Positions 18,932 through 27,738 of a DNA stretch of 64,000 nt are shown here, one piece after another. Origin of the DNA: Microbulbifer aggregans (GTDB taxonomy: Bacteria > Pseudomonadota > Gammaproteobacteria > Pseudomonadales > Cellvibrionaceae). The DNA lies in NCBI RefSeq assembly GCF_001750105.1, contig NZ_CP014143.1:1178001-1242000 (forward strand). The letters are read 5' to 3'. A program made the translations under genes and the position numbers. Position 1 is the first letter of the stretch. Each line of letters opens with the position of its first letter. The notes below the pieces were generated by a model that saw only the letters and a list, made by a program, of their open reading frames with translations, did no database searches and was not told the origin of the DNA.

Positions 18932-20120
18932 TACTCCAAACTTCCGCAGCGCCGAGTTTCTGAAGCAGCACGTCGACAGCATTCTGGCCTTCTACCAGCC
19001 CCATGTGACTGATGGGCGGCTGGGTGGCTTTCATCAGAACTACCTCGATGATGGCACCGTGTTTGATCCGGGCTTCAAACACCTGGTCAGCTCCACCCGT
19101 ATGATCTTCAACTACTGCGGCGCCTATCGACATTCCGGCAACGAGGAAGATTTGCAGCGCGCACGGCATGGCCTCGAATACCTGCGCAACCAGCACTGGG
19201 ACGCGCAGCGCCAGGGCTACAACTGGTTGCTGAACAACAATGCCCCTGTGGACCAGACCAACCACTGCTATGGCCTCGCCTTTGTGATGCTGGCACTGGC
19301 CAGCTGCGTGGAGCTGAATCTGGACGGCACCAGGGAGGATCTCTACAAAACCTGGGATCTGCTCAATCAGCATTTCTGGCAGGCCGATGCCGGACTCTAT
19401 GCCGACGAAGCCACACCGGACTGGCAGACGGTCAGCCCCTATCGGGGGCAGAACGCTAACATGCACTGCTGCGAGGCCTTGCTGGCTGCTTACAAGGCGA
19501 CGGGTGACAAGCAGTTCCTCGATCGCGCTTACACCCTGGCCCGGACCGTTGCTGTCACTCTGGCGGACAAGGCCGAGGGGCTGATCTGGGAGCACTTCAC
19601 CGAAACCCTGGAGATCGACTGGGACTACAACAAAGACGACCCGAAAAATCTCTACCGGCCCTGGGGCTTCCAGCCCGGCCACCAGACCGAGTGGAGTAAG
19701 TTACTGCTCACTCTGCACCGTTATCGGCCGGAGCCGTGGATGCTGGAGCGGGCCCGCAACCTGTTCGACCGTGCGCTGGAAGTTTGCTGGGATGGTGAAC
19801 ACGGCGGTATCGCCTACGGCCATGCGCCGGACGGCAGCATCTGTGATGCCGATAAATATTTCTGGGTGCAGGCAGAGAGCTTTGCCGCCGCGGCATTGCT
19901 GGCAGAGGCCACCGGCGAGGAAATGTACTGGCAGTGGTACGACCGTATCTGGGATTACTGCTGGGCACACTTTATCGATCACGAGCACGGTGCCTGGTAC
20001 CGCGTCCTCGATCGGCAGAATCGCAAATACTCCAATGAAAAGAGCATCGCCGGCGGTAAGTGTGACTACCACACACTGGGTGCCTGCTGGGAGCTACTGG
20101 AGCTGTTAAAGCGCCGCTGA
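18924..20120 (+). CDS. AGE-family sugar epimerase/isomerase (mannose isomerase or GlcNAc 2-epimerase)
   Basis: A 398-residue (alpha/alpha)6-barrel enzyme. Family landmarks are NANMHCCEALLAAY, FQPGHQTEWSKLLL and CDYHTLGACWELLEL; the histidines in PGHQ and DYHT are the catalytic pair in characterised members. Both mannose 2-isomerases and GlcNAc 2-epimerases belong here and cannot be separated by eye. The coupled fructokinase-like gene favours mannose to fructose, while nanE and the ROK kinase would favour an amino-sugar role. The ATG at 18924 has AAGGAG before it. It is the last gene of the operon, followed by a terminator. Confidence 0.85.
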   Translation: MPDTPNFRSAEFLKQHVDSILAFYQPHVTDGRLGGFHQNYLDDGTVFDPGFKHLVSSTRMIFNYCGAYRHSGNEEDLQRARHGLEYLRNQHWDAQRQGYNWLLNNNAPVDQTNHCYGLAFVMLALASCVELNLDGTREDLYKTWDLLNQHFWQADAGLYADEATPDWQTVSPYRGQNANMHCCEALLAAYKATGDKQFLDRAYTLARTVAVTLADKAEGLIWEHFTETLEIDWDYNKDDPKNLYRPWGFQPGHQTEWSKLLLTLHRYRPEPWMLERARNLFDRALEVCWDGEHGGIAYGHAPDGSICDADKYFWVQAESFAAAALLAEATGEEMYWQWYDRIWDYCWAHFIDHEHGAWYRVLDRQNRKYSNEKSIAGGKCDYHTLGACWELLELLKRR

Positions 20121-20148
20121 TTGGCAAACAAGAACAGGCGAAAAAGAA

Positions 20149-20187
20149 AAACCGCACCGGGTTCTCACCCCGTGCGGTTTTTTTATC
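20149..20187 (+). terminator. Rho-independent terminator of the sugar operon
   Basis: A strong GC-rich stem ACCGCACCGGG / CCCCGTGCGGT with a short loop is followed by seven T. It lies about 30 bases after the AGE-family stop codon and closes the transcript that began near 6100. The next 200 bases up to the LOG gene contain nothing I can assign. Confidence 0.93.
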
Positions 20188-20391
20188 GGTGGGTGCCAGT
20201 GCTATCTCACCCAATCACGAACGATGTCCAATCGTCGCTTTTTCACACGGTTGTCACAGTCCCAGTAACCATGCGGCCCACGAGCGTTACTCCGAACTTA
20301 TTCACAACTCTATCCAAGGATTGTGTGAGTAACCGAATATCCACAATTCTCATTCGCAGTTGGTATTCACTTACCGGCAGAAAAGGTTGAA

Positions 20392-20973
20392 TCAGAGATC
20401 GTCGCGGGAGATGCGCTGGTCTCGCGGCGGCGGGCGATAATTTTCCATCAGTTTCAGTAGCTTGGCGGGGTCGTCTGCCTCCAGCAGCATGGCCCGGTAC
20501 TGGGGTTGCAGCAGCTGCTCCGTCACACAGTGATCGAGGAAGGTGGCCAGGTGCTGGTAGTACCCGGCTACATCGAGTAATCCACAGGGTTTCTGGTGAA
20601 AACCGAGTTGTCCCCAGGTGAGGATCTCGAATAGCTCCTCGAGGGTGCCAAGACCGCCGGGCAGGGCGATAAAGCCGTCGGAGAGCGCCTCCATCATCGC
20701 CTTGCGCTCGTGCATCGAGGTCACCACCCGCATCTCGGTGACGTTGGGGTGCGGCACTTCCCGTACCGCCAGCGCCTCCGGGATTACCCCGATTACACGG
20801 CCGCCCTGGGCCAGCACTGCATCGGCCAGCGCACCCATGATGCCGATACTGGCACCTCCATAAACCAGGCCGATATCCCGCGCCACCAGTTCCGCCGCCA
20901 GCGCCTCGGCCGCCTGCAGGAATTCGGTCCGGCGCCCGGGACTGGAGCCGCAGTAGACACAGATATTCTTCAT
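20392..20973 (-). CDS. LOG-family nucleotide 5'-monophosphate phosphoribohydrolase
   Basis: A 193-residue Rossmann-fold protein with the family signature PGGLGTLEELFEILTWGQ and the SMHERKAMM segment. Such proteins split the N-glycosidic bond of nucleotide monophosphates (cytokinin-activating LOG in plants, YvdD/PpnN relatives in bacteria), and many were formerly labelled lysine decarboxylases. Cytosolic. It stands alone, transcribed leftward, with about 170 bases to the next gene. Confidence 0.88.
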   Translation of the reverse strand: MKNICVYCGSSPGRRTEFLQAAEALAAELVARDIGLVYGGASIGIMGALADAVLAQGGRVIGVIPEALAVREVPHPNVTEMRVVTSMHERKAMMEALSDGFIALPGGLGTLEELFEILTWGQLGFHQKPCGLLDVAGYYQHLATFLDHCVTEQLLQPQYRAMLLEADDPAKLLKLMENYRPPPRDQRISRDDL

Positions 20974-21146
20974 CCCAACTCCTGATTGATGGCGATATGG
21001 AGCAGATACTCCGGAGTAACCGCTCTAATTCTAGTGCCGATTGCAGTCGGGGTGTGTGAGGATGACTGTGTAGGAGAGGGGCGCCCCGAACACGGCATTG
21101 GGAGCCTGGCCGGATCGGGGAGCTGTTGAGAATGCGATTCGAGTCG

Positions 21147-22556
21147 TCAGTCTGCGAAATCGCTCTTCCGCGCCTCGCGGCAGTAGGCGATGACGGCGTC
21201 TACCTGTTCCTCTGCCAGGCCGAGATAGCTGGTGCTATCGAACAGTTCGTCGAGTTCCGTGGGGGTGAAGTGCTGGGCAATATCAGAGGCGCCCTCGATC
21301 GCTTCGCGCAGGCTAATGTCCTCAGCCATGGCTTCTACCGCCAGCTCGTGCAGCCTGCTGTTGGCGGTGGTCTTGCCGATTTTGTCTGCCAGTGCAAAGG
21401 TGACCCGCTGGGAGAGGATCATGCCGCGGGTTTTCTCCAGGTTCTCGGCCATGGCAGCCTGGTTGATCTTGAGGTTGCCGAGCAGGCCCATGGCGGCGTT
21501 GAGCATGTCTTCCGTTTCGATGGAAATCTCCGCGAGCAACCGGTTGGTGCGCGAGGTGTTGTCCCGTTCGAATACGTTGATCATGTCATCGGCAATGATC
21601 TCCGCCGTCCGTGGAATACTGCGTGAATAGAAGACCAGGGCTTCCGATTTGCTCGGGTTTTTCTTGTGCGGCATGGTGCTGCTGCCAACAGCCGTTTTCT
21701 TGCGGACTTCTTCTGTTTCGCCGATATCGGTCATCTGCAGCAGGAACAACTCGTTGCCGATGCGACCGTAAGACTTGCTGATCAGAGCCAGAGTAAAGGC
21801 GTACTCGGCAAGTATGTCCCGGGCACCATGCCAGTCGTCGGGGTAGGGCCGCTGCAGGCCGAGGTGTTTGGCAAACGCACGCTCGACTTCAATCCCCTGC
21901 TCACCGAGGCCTACGTAGCTACCCACGGCACCTTTGAGGATACCCGAGCGCAGCAGCCGGCCGTGCATATCCTTGAGGCGTTCGATATTACGGCGGTTTT
22001 CCCCCAGCCAGGTGCTTACCTTCTTACCAAAGGTAATAGGCAGTGCATGCTGGCCCAGTGTACGGCCCACCATCACCGTACCTTTATGCTCCTGCGCCAG
22101 CCGCATCATGATTTCTTCCAGCGCGCGCAGCTGGCTGATCAGGGCGCGAGTGGATTCCTCCAGCTGCAGCACCAGGGCGGTATCGTAGATATCCACCGTG
22201 GTCGCACCGAAATGCATGTATTCCGCGGCTTCGGGTTTAAGAGCGCGCTGCCACACGTTCAGCAGTGCCACCATACGGTGACGGACCACATCGTATTCCC
22301 GCGCCAGATCTTCCTGCGACACATAGTCCGTGCTGGCTTTTGCTTCGAGTTCCTTCGCCGCCCAGTCCGGGATAATGCCCAGCTCGGCCTGGGCAGAAGC
22401 CAGCGCAGCCTCGATATCGAGCACTTTCTGGGTTTTGCTTTCCGCGGAAAAAATATCACTGACCGTTGGTGGTGTGTCAGTGGTACTGGCGAGCGCGGTA
22501 GCGCTGCCAAGCCAGGCCAGGGTGCTGGCGGCAAGGAGTTTGCGGATAGCTGGCAT
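21147..22556 (-). CDS. Exported adenylosuccinate lyase-like enzyme (aspartase/fumarase superfamily)
   Basis: A 469-residue member of the superfamily that eliminates fumarate from N-succinyl compounds. The signature VGSSTMPHKKNPSKSE (about residues 290-305) and HFGATTVDIYDTA and GQHALPITFG place it nearest to PurB-type lyases. Unlike housekeeping PurB it begins with a signal peptide (LLAASTLAWLGSATALAST), so it should act in the periplasm. The ATG at 22556 has AGGAAAGGAATT upstream; the open frame reaches further but lacks a site. It follows an SLC13 dicarboxylate transporter in what looks like one leftward operon, suggesting that fumarate or a similar acid released outside is taken up by the neighbour. 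Confidence 0.82.
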   Translation of the reverse strand: MPAIRKLLAASTLAWLGSATALASTTDTPPTVSDIFSAESKTQKVLDIEAALASAQAELGIIPDWAAKELEAKASTDYVSQEDLAREYDVVRHRMVALLNVWQRALKPEAAEYMHFGATTVDIYDTALVLQLEESTRALISQLRALEEIMMRLAQEHKGTVMVGRTLGQHALPITFGKKVSTWLGENRRNIERLKDMHGRLLRSGILKGAVGSYVGLGEQGIEVERAFAKHLGLQRPYPDDWHGARDILAEYAFTLALISKSYGRIGNELFLLQMTDIGETEEVRKKTAVGSSTMPHKKNPSKSEALVFYSRSIPRTAEIIADDMINVFERDNTSRTNRLLAEISIETEDMLNAAMGLLGNLKINQAAMAENLEKTRGMILSQRVTFALADKIGKTTANSRLHELAVEAMAEDISLREAIEGASDIAQHFTPTELDELFDSTSYLGLAEEQVDAVIAYCREARKSDFAD

Positions 22557-22656
22557 CGTGAATTCCTTTCCTGAGAATGGAGATATCTTCATCGGAAGTG
22601 AAAACTGCTTGCCGGGCCAGTGCGAAACTGTGTCGCCCGACAAGCAGTCCCGACGG

Positions 22657-24162
22657 CTATTGGCCGAGGATCTGCGGTGCCCACACCAGAGCCACAACGG
22701 ACAGCAAAGCGAGGCCGAACAGGTTCAGGGCCACGCCGGCGCGCACCATCTGCGGGATGGTCAGCATGCCGGAGGCATAGACGATCGCATTGGGCGGCGT
22801 TGCCACCGGCAGCATGAACGCGCAGCTCGCCGCCAGGGTGACCGGCACACACAGCAGCAGGGGAGAGATGTCCGCCTGTACGGCAATCGCCGCCACTGCG
22901 GGCAGGAAAGTCGCAGTCGTCGCCAGGTTACTGGTGAGTTCGGTGAGGAAAATCACCAGCGCGGTCGCTGCGATAACGAGCGCGACAACGCCGATCGCGG
23001 ACAACAGGGACAGACTCTCGCCCAGCCAGGTTGCCAGCCCGGAAGCGGAGACCTGTGAAGCCAGGCTGAGACCACCACCGAACAGGATCAGCACGCCCCA
23101 GGGCAGTCGACCGACATCGTGCCAGCTCATCAACTGTTCCTGCTTACTGTCACCGCTGGGTACCAGGAACAGCAGCACTGCGGCAGCCATGGCAATACCC
23201 GCATCGGACAGTCCCTCAACGCCCAGTGCTGCGGACAGCGGGCGGCGTACCATCCACGCCAGAACCACGAGCGCGAAGATGATCGCCACACGGGCTTCCG
23301 GTTTGCTCAGCGGCCCCAGCTCTTTTTTCAGATCCTGGAGGTGCGTTTTGACTTCCTCGCTCTCGGGAATATCGACCCGATACACCCAACGGGTAAGCAG
23401 CAGCCAGCCGGCGGGGAGAAGAATCGCGGCAACGGGAACGCCGATCAGCATCCAGCGCGCGAAGCCGATCTCGATGCCATAGTTCTCGGCCAGGAATGCA
23501 GCCAACAGGGCATTCGGCGGTGTACCCACCAGCGTCGCCAGGCCACCGATGGTCGCGGCGTAGGCGAGGGCCAGCAACATGGCGGTCTGGAAGTGAGACT
23601 TGGCACGCTCGGACAGGCCCTGCACGTTTTCAACGATGATGGCCGTCACCGAGATGGCAATGGGAAACAGCATCATGGTGGTGGATGTGTTGGTCATCCA
23701 CATGGACAACAGCGCAGCGACCAGCATAAAGCCGCCGATCATGCGCTTACCATCGGTGCCCGTGCGGCTGAGAATCATCAGCGCGATCCGTTTGTGCAGA
23801 TTCCACCGTTCCACCGCCAGCGCCAGTACAAAGGCACCCATAAACAGGTAGATGATGGGGTTGGCGTAAGGGGCGGTGGCCTCTTTCATGCTGCTGATGC
23901 CCACCAGCTGGAAGGTGGCAATGGGCAGCAGCGCCGTCACCGGTACCGGAACGGCTTCCGTCGCCCACCAGGCCGCCATCCACATGCCGATGGCGGCGAC
24001 CTTCCAGGCCACCGGGTTCATGGTGGTCTGCACATCGGCTAGCATCATCATCACGGCGAACAGCGCCGGGCCAAGCAGCAGGCCGATGGTCTGGTAGCCG
24101 GGTCGCCCGACCTCGATGGAGGTATCTACCTGTGCTCCGGCCAGGTTTGGTGTCGTACTCAT
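22657..24162 (-). CDS. SLC13/DASS-family sodium:dicarboxylate symporter
   Basis: A 501-residue inner-membrane protein with about eleven hydrophobic segments. DASS hallmarks are MAAWWATEAVPVPVTALLPIA near the N-terminus (split over residues 39-60), the SNT-type motifs TNTSTTMMLFPIA and LTSNLATTATFLPA, and VATPPNAIVYASG near the C-terminus. Members carry succinate, fumarate, malate or sulfate with sodium. It is flanked by the exported lyase and the TonB receptor, so a C4-dicarboxylate is the expected cargo (inference). Confidence 0.92.
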   Translation of the reverse strand: MSTTPNLAGAQVDTSIEVGRPGYQTIGLLLGPALFAVMMMLADVQTTMNPVAWKVAAIGMWMAAWWATEAVPVPVTALLPIATFQLVGISSMKEATAPYANPIIYLFMGAFVLALAVERWNLHKRIALMILSRTGTDGKRMIGGFMLVAALLSMWMTNTSTTMMLFPIAISVTAIIVENVQGLSERAKSHFQTAMLLALAYAATIGGLATLVGTPPNALLAAFLAENYGIEIGFARWMLIGVPVAAILLPAGWLLLTRWVYRVDIPESEEVKTHLQDLKKELGPLSKPEARVAIIFALVVLAWMVRRPLSAALGVEGLSDAGIAMAAAVLLFLVPSGDSKQEQLMSWHDVGRLPWGVLILFGGGLSLASQVSASGLATWLGESLSLLSAIGVVALVIAATALVIFLTELTSNLATTATFLPAVAAIAVQADISPLLLCVPVTLAASCAFMLPVATPPNAIVYASGMLTIPQMVRAGVALNLFGLALLSVVALVWAPQILGQ

Positions 24163-24250
24163 CTAAATTACCTCGGGAATGTACGCGGAGTGGCAGGGCC
24201 GGTATCCCGCAGTGTTGCACCGCAGGATACCAGCCTTTCGGAGCTGGGCC

Positions 24251-27163
24251 TTAGAAGCTGGACTTCAGGCTCAGGTAGTAATAGCGGCCGTAGTCATTGT
24301 GGGCATCGGAGAAGTAACCGAAGTAGCGGTCTGCCAGCGGCGCACGCTCGTCGGTCAGGTTCTTCACACCGAAGCGCACACGGTTGCTCGCGCCCGCGTA
24401 GTCGAAGCGGTAGTCGACGGTAGCGTCGTAAGTGGTCATTGATGGGATGATGTAGCGAGTACCATCTTCCAGAGTCAGGGAATCCTGGTAGAACTCACCG
24501 ACCTGGAAACCACTCAGGGAGGCACCGAACTGGTCGTAACGCCAGGTCAGCTGCAGGGAGTGACGCTCTTCCTGGTTACCGTCTTTACCAATCAGGTCGG
24601 CAAAACCGGCTACCGGGAAGTTGGCCGGGATGTCGCCGTTCTGCTGTGCCTGTACCAGCACCGCAGCATCGCCACCGGCATCCTGTTCGAATTCGGTGGT
24701 AAAGGAGCCGTTGTACTTCAGGCCGAACTCACCGATGTCGGTATACAGGTCGTAGTAGATGCCCACGTCGTAACCGGCCAGGGTGCGGGTGTCCAGGTTG
24801 GCATAGCGGTCATTGACGGAATCGACGGTGCCCGCGGCACAGATACCGGCTGCTTCATAGAAGCCCGCCTCGTCGGGATCGATCTCTCCGCGATTCACCG
24901 CCGAATTGCCTACGGTGTCGCAGTTGCCAGTGCCGTTCTGCAGGCGGTAATAGAGATCCAGCAGGGTGTGGTTCTCTTCACCGAACAGGCCGATGGTGTC
25001 TTCTTTCTCGATGGTCCAGTAGTCCACGGTCACGGTCAGGCTATCCAGCGGAGTGAACGCAAAGCCCAGGGAGGTGTTGGTGGACTGCTCGGCTTCCAGC
25101 TCGTCACTGCCCTCGGCGATACGCTGGATGGAGTAGGTGCAGTCGAGGACATCCTGGTCCGGATCGCCGCCGTTTTCGGCTGCGTAGACACACGCCCAGT
25201 CGGTGGTGCTGCTGTTACGGGCGATGATTTCCTCGTTGATGGTGACCAGGTTCGGCGCACGGAAGGCCTCGGACCAGGAACCACGCAGCAGCAGCTGCTC
25301 TACCGGACGGTAACCGAACGCGACTTTACCAACGGTGGCATCACCGAAATCGGAGAAGTCCTCGTGGCGCAGTGCCAGCTGCAGATCGAAGTTATCGAAT
25401 ACCGGTACCTGCACCTCACCGAACAGGGAAGCCACGGAGCGCTCGCCGCTGTTGTCCGGCGTCGGGCTGGAGTTCACCACGTCGGACACGAACGGGTAGG
25501 TATCGCCTTCAGCGTCGATGAACTGGATGGTGCCGTCGAGGCGATCATCGCGGTCGTCGACGAAAGATTCCTCGCGGTACTCGAAGCCCGCCAGTGCCGC
25601 GACGGAACCGGCCGGCAGATCGAACAGCGCATTGTTGGAGAACTTCACGTCGAAGCTCTTCAGCTCGCTCTCGCTGTCACGACGCACGCTGATCAGGGCG
25701 CGCTCGATGTTGCTGTCGTTACCGGCGCTCAGCGGGTTGTAGGCGTCGAGGGAGGTATCGTTGAGCGCTTCCTGCATCAGGGTGTTGGAGACGCGGTTGC
25801 GGGTCACATCAGACTTCTCGTCCTTGTTCCACAGCAGCGCGGTTTCCCAGTCCCAGTCGCCATAGGTGCCACGCAGGCCCTGCAGCAGGCGGAAGTTGTC
25901 GCCGTCGTTCTCGACGATGCGCGGCAGCTCGGCAAAGCGATAGTTATCCAGCGTGAAGTCAACGCCGTACGGGTTGTAGGGGTTGTCGGCGGAGAAGATC
26001 AGCTCGGAAGTGGAGAAAGATGCAGTCGGGTGACGGCGCATGTTGGTGGAGGAGCTGTAGAGGCCGATTTCGGAGAAGCTCTCCATGCCGTTGGCCAGCT
26101 CGTGGTTCACGAATACGAACAGGTTGCTGCGCTCCAGCTCGGAGCTCACATCGCGGAATTCATTGAGGTTATAGCGCTCGGTGCCCTGGCCATCCACCGC
26201 GCCGCAGACAAATTCGTTGATCTCGTATTCACAGCGCTCGTCGCCTACCGGGTAGGTTTCCAGTTCGCCACGGCTGTCGGTGATGCCGTCGATGCTGCCG
26301 CTTACCATATCCAGCTGCGGGTAGAGGGAGTTGGCGCTGTCGTTGCGGAAGGCGGTGTCGTCGTACCAGGGGGAGTCTTCAGAGATCAGGTCGCGCAGGT
26401 CGGAATTGGCCCAGCGCGGATCTTCGGAAGCGGACACGCGGTCGCGCTGGTAGTGGCTGAAGAAGGCGCTCACATTGGTGCGGCCTTCATTGAAGGTTTC
26501 GCCCCACTCGATCGCCAGCTTTTGGGTGTCGCGCTCGAAGTTGTCGTACTCGGTGTGCTTGACCGAAACGCTGAAGCCGTCGAAGTCGTCCTTCAGCACA
26601 TTGTTCACAACACCGGCCACGGCGTCGGCACCGTAGATCGCCGAGGCACCATCGCGCAGCACTTCCACGCGCTGCAGGCCAGCGGTAGGCAGGACGTTGG
26701 AGTTGGCAGTGACTACCGGCACGAAGCTGCCACCGACTTCTTCAGTCTGGTAGGCCGCGGCATTCACCACCCGGCGGCCGTTCAGCAGTACCAGGGTGTT
26801 ACCGGTACCCAGGTTGCGCAGGTTGAAAGCGCCGATGTCACCGCGGGCAGAGTTTACGCCGCCGCTGATGTTCTCGGCTTCGTTGAAGAAGTTCTGGCCG
26901 TTTTCCGGGATCAGGGCCAGCAGCTCCTCACCGGAATCCACGCCCATATTCTCGATATCTTCGGCATCGACGACGGAAACCGCCAGCGCCTCGTTGATCT
27001 GCGCACCCTTGATCTGGGTACCGACCACGGTCACCTGTTCGATGGATTCTTGCTTGGCGTCTTCAGCTTGGGCGGCTGCAGCTGTAGCGGCAGTCTGTTC
27101 CTGAATGGCCAGTGCCAGTGGGCTCAACAGCATGCCGGAAAGCAGCATCATGGATCGCTTCAT
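24251..27163 (-). CDS. TonB-dependent outer-membrane receptor
   Basis: A 970-residue outer-membrane receptor. Signal peptide MLLSPLALAIQEQ, a TonB-box-like SIEQVTVVGTQI, a plug domain with GDIGAFNLRNLGTGNTLVLL-type sequence and RVEVLRDGASAIYGADAVAG, then a long beta-barrel ending in YYLSLKSSF with the expected terminal Phe. Size and plug resemble the large receptors common in marine Gammaproteobacteria that import peptides, glycans or siderophores. The ATG at 27163 is preceded by GGGAG. The sigma factor and FecR-like gene directly upstream are likely its regulators. A long open frame on the opposite strand is only its shadow. Confidence 0.93.
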   Translation of the reverse strand: MKRSMMLLSGMLLSPLALAIQEQTAATAAAAQAEDAKQESIEQVTVVGTQIKGAQINEALAVSVVDAEDIENMGVDSGEELLALIPENGQNFFNEAENISGGVNSARGDIGAFNLRNLGTGNTLVLLNGRRVVNAAAYQTEEVGGSFVPVVTANSNVLPTAGLQRVEVLRDGASAIYGADAVAGVVNNVLKDDFDGFSVSVKHTEYDNFERDTQKLAIEWGETFNEGRTNVSAFFSHYQRDRVSASEDPRWANSDLRDLISEDSPWYDDTAFRNDSANSLYPQLDMVSGSIDGITDSRGELETYPVGDERCEYEINEFVCGAVDGQGTERYNLNEFRDVSSELERSNLFVFVNHELANGMESFSEIGLYSSSTNMRRHPTASFSTSELIFSADNPYNPYGVDFTLDNYRFAELPRIVENDGDNFRLLQGLRGTYGDWDWETALLWNKDEKSDVTRNRVSNTLMQEALNDTSLDAYNPLSAGNDSNIERALISVRRDSESELKSFDVKFSNNALFDLPAGSVAALAGFEYREESFVDDRDDRLDGTIQFIDAEGDTYPFVSDVVNSSPTPDNSGERSVASLFGEVQVPVFDNFDLQLALRHEDFSDFGDATVGKVAFGYRPVEQLLLRGSWSEAFRAPNLVTINEEIIARNSSTTDWACVYAAENGGDPDQDVLDCTYSIQRIAEGSDELEAEQSTNTSLGFAFTPLDSLTVTVDYWTIEKEDTIGLFGEENHTLLDLYYRLQNGTGNCDTVGNSAVNRGEIDPDEAGFYEAAGICAAGTVDSVNDRYANLDTRTLAGYDVGIYYDLYTDIGEFGLKYNGSFTTEFEQDAGGDAAVLVQAQQNGDIPANFPVAGFADLIGKDGNQEERHSLQLTWRYDQFGASLSGFQVGEFYQDSLTLEDGTRYIIPSMTTYDATVDYRFDYAGASNRVRFGVKNLTDERAPLADRYFGYFSDAHNDYGRYYYLSLKSSF

Positions 27164-27197
27164 GGAGTTCTCCCTCATCGCGTAAATGCTCATTTCT

Positions 27198-27251
27198 TGA
27201 GCAAAATTATTGTTAGAGTCGGTCTTATAGATTTACTTCTAACAAGCTCAA
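27198..27251. promoter_or_regulatory. Nested inverted repeat upstream of the TonB receptor
   Basis: Two pairs of arms are nested: outer TTGAGC (27198-27203) with GCTCAA (27246-27251), inner TTGTTAGA (27210-27217) with TCTAACAA (27238-27245). They lie 35-90 bases before the receptor ATG, in the only real gap between the receptor and its putative sigma/anti-sigma genes. Either an operator or a leader hairpin is possible. Confidence 0.45.
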
Positions 27252-27288
27252 CGCATGAATCCGGGAAATCCCCTACGCGGGAATGAAA

Positions 27289-27738
27289 TTATTCGCCGTT
27301 GGGCAAAAAGTGCTCGATGCCGTGGGGGGCGGAATAGGGAGCGGGCTCCGGTGGGGCTTCTGCGGGACCTCGCATGGCCAACACCAGGCCAACGGCGATC
27401 AGCACCAGCGCAACGACAGATTGCCAATGGTTGCCATGGGGGTGGGAAGGGTTGGCAGGTGGTGCCGGGGTTTCCTGTGGAGGAGCGGCGTGGGGGAAGA
27501 TCATCACCCTGGGGGCATCGATCTGCGCGCGCACACCGCCGAGCGTGGATACGCGCGCATAGAGCAGCGACAGCTCCTCGAACGCCCAGCGGTGCAGCGG
27601 ATCTTCATCCAGCCACACGGATAGCCGTTGCCGTTCATCAAGGCTGACATGGTCGGCATCGAGGCGAGCGAGCCAGGCGGACGCCTGCTCCATTACATCA
27701 TCTGGGATGCCAATGCAGAGCCATTCATCCAGCTGCAA
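27289..27738 (-). CDS. Short FecR-like anti-sigma factor lacking the periplasmic FecR domain
   Basis: About 149 residues. The N-terminal part (ASAWLARLDADHVSLDERQR, then WLDEDPLHRWAFEEL) is the DUF4880 domain that holds FecI-type sigma factors. A Pro-rich linker and one membrane segment (SVVALVLIAVGLVLAM) follow, but the protein stops about 30 residues later instead of continuing into the usual ~200-residue periplasmic domain. The start is uncertain: TTG at 27738 (GGAG upstream, 14-base overlap with the sigma gene) is chosen; ATG at 27786 would overlap the sigma gene by 62 bases. It is co-oriented with and coupled to the sigma factor. Confidence 0.72.
   Translation of the reverse strand: MQLDEWLCIGIPDDVMEQASAWLARLDADHVSLDERQRLSVWLDEDPLHRWAFEELSLLYARVSTLGGVRAQIDAPRVMIFPHAAPPQETPAPPANPSHPHGNHWQSVVALVLIAVGLVLAMRGPAEAPPEPAPYSAPHGIEHFLPNGE

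Noticed and set aside
24560..27286. A 908-codon open frame on the + strand
   Set aside because: It is the exact shadow of the TonB receptor gene on the other strand, whose plug and barrel motifs are clear; the product of the + frame resembles nothing.
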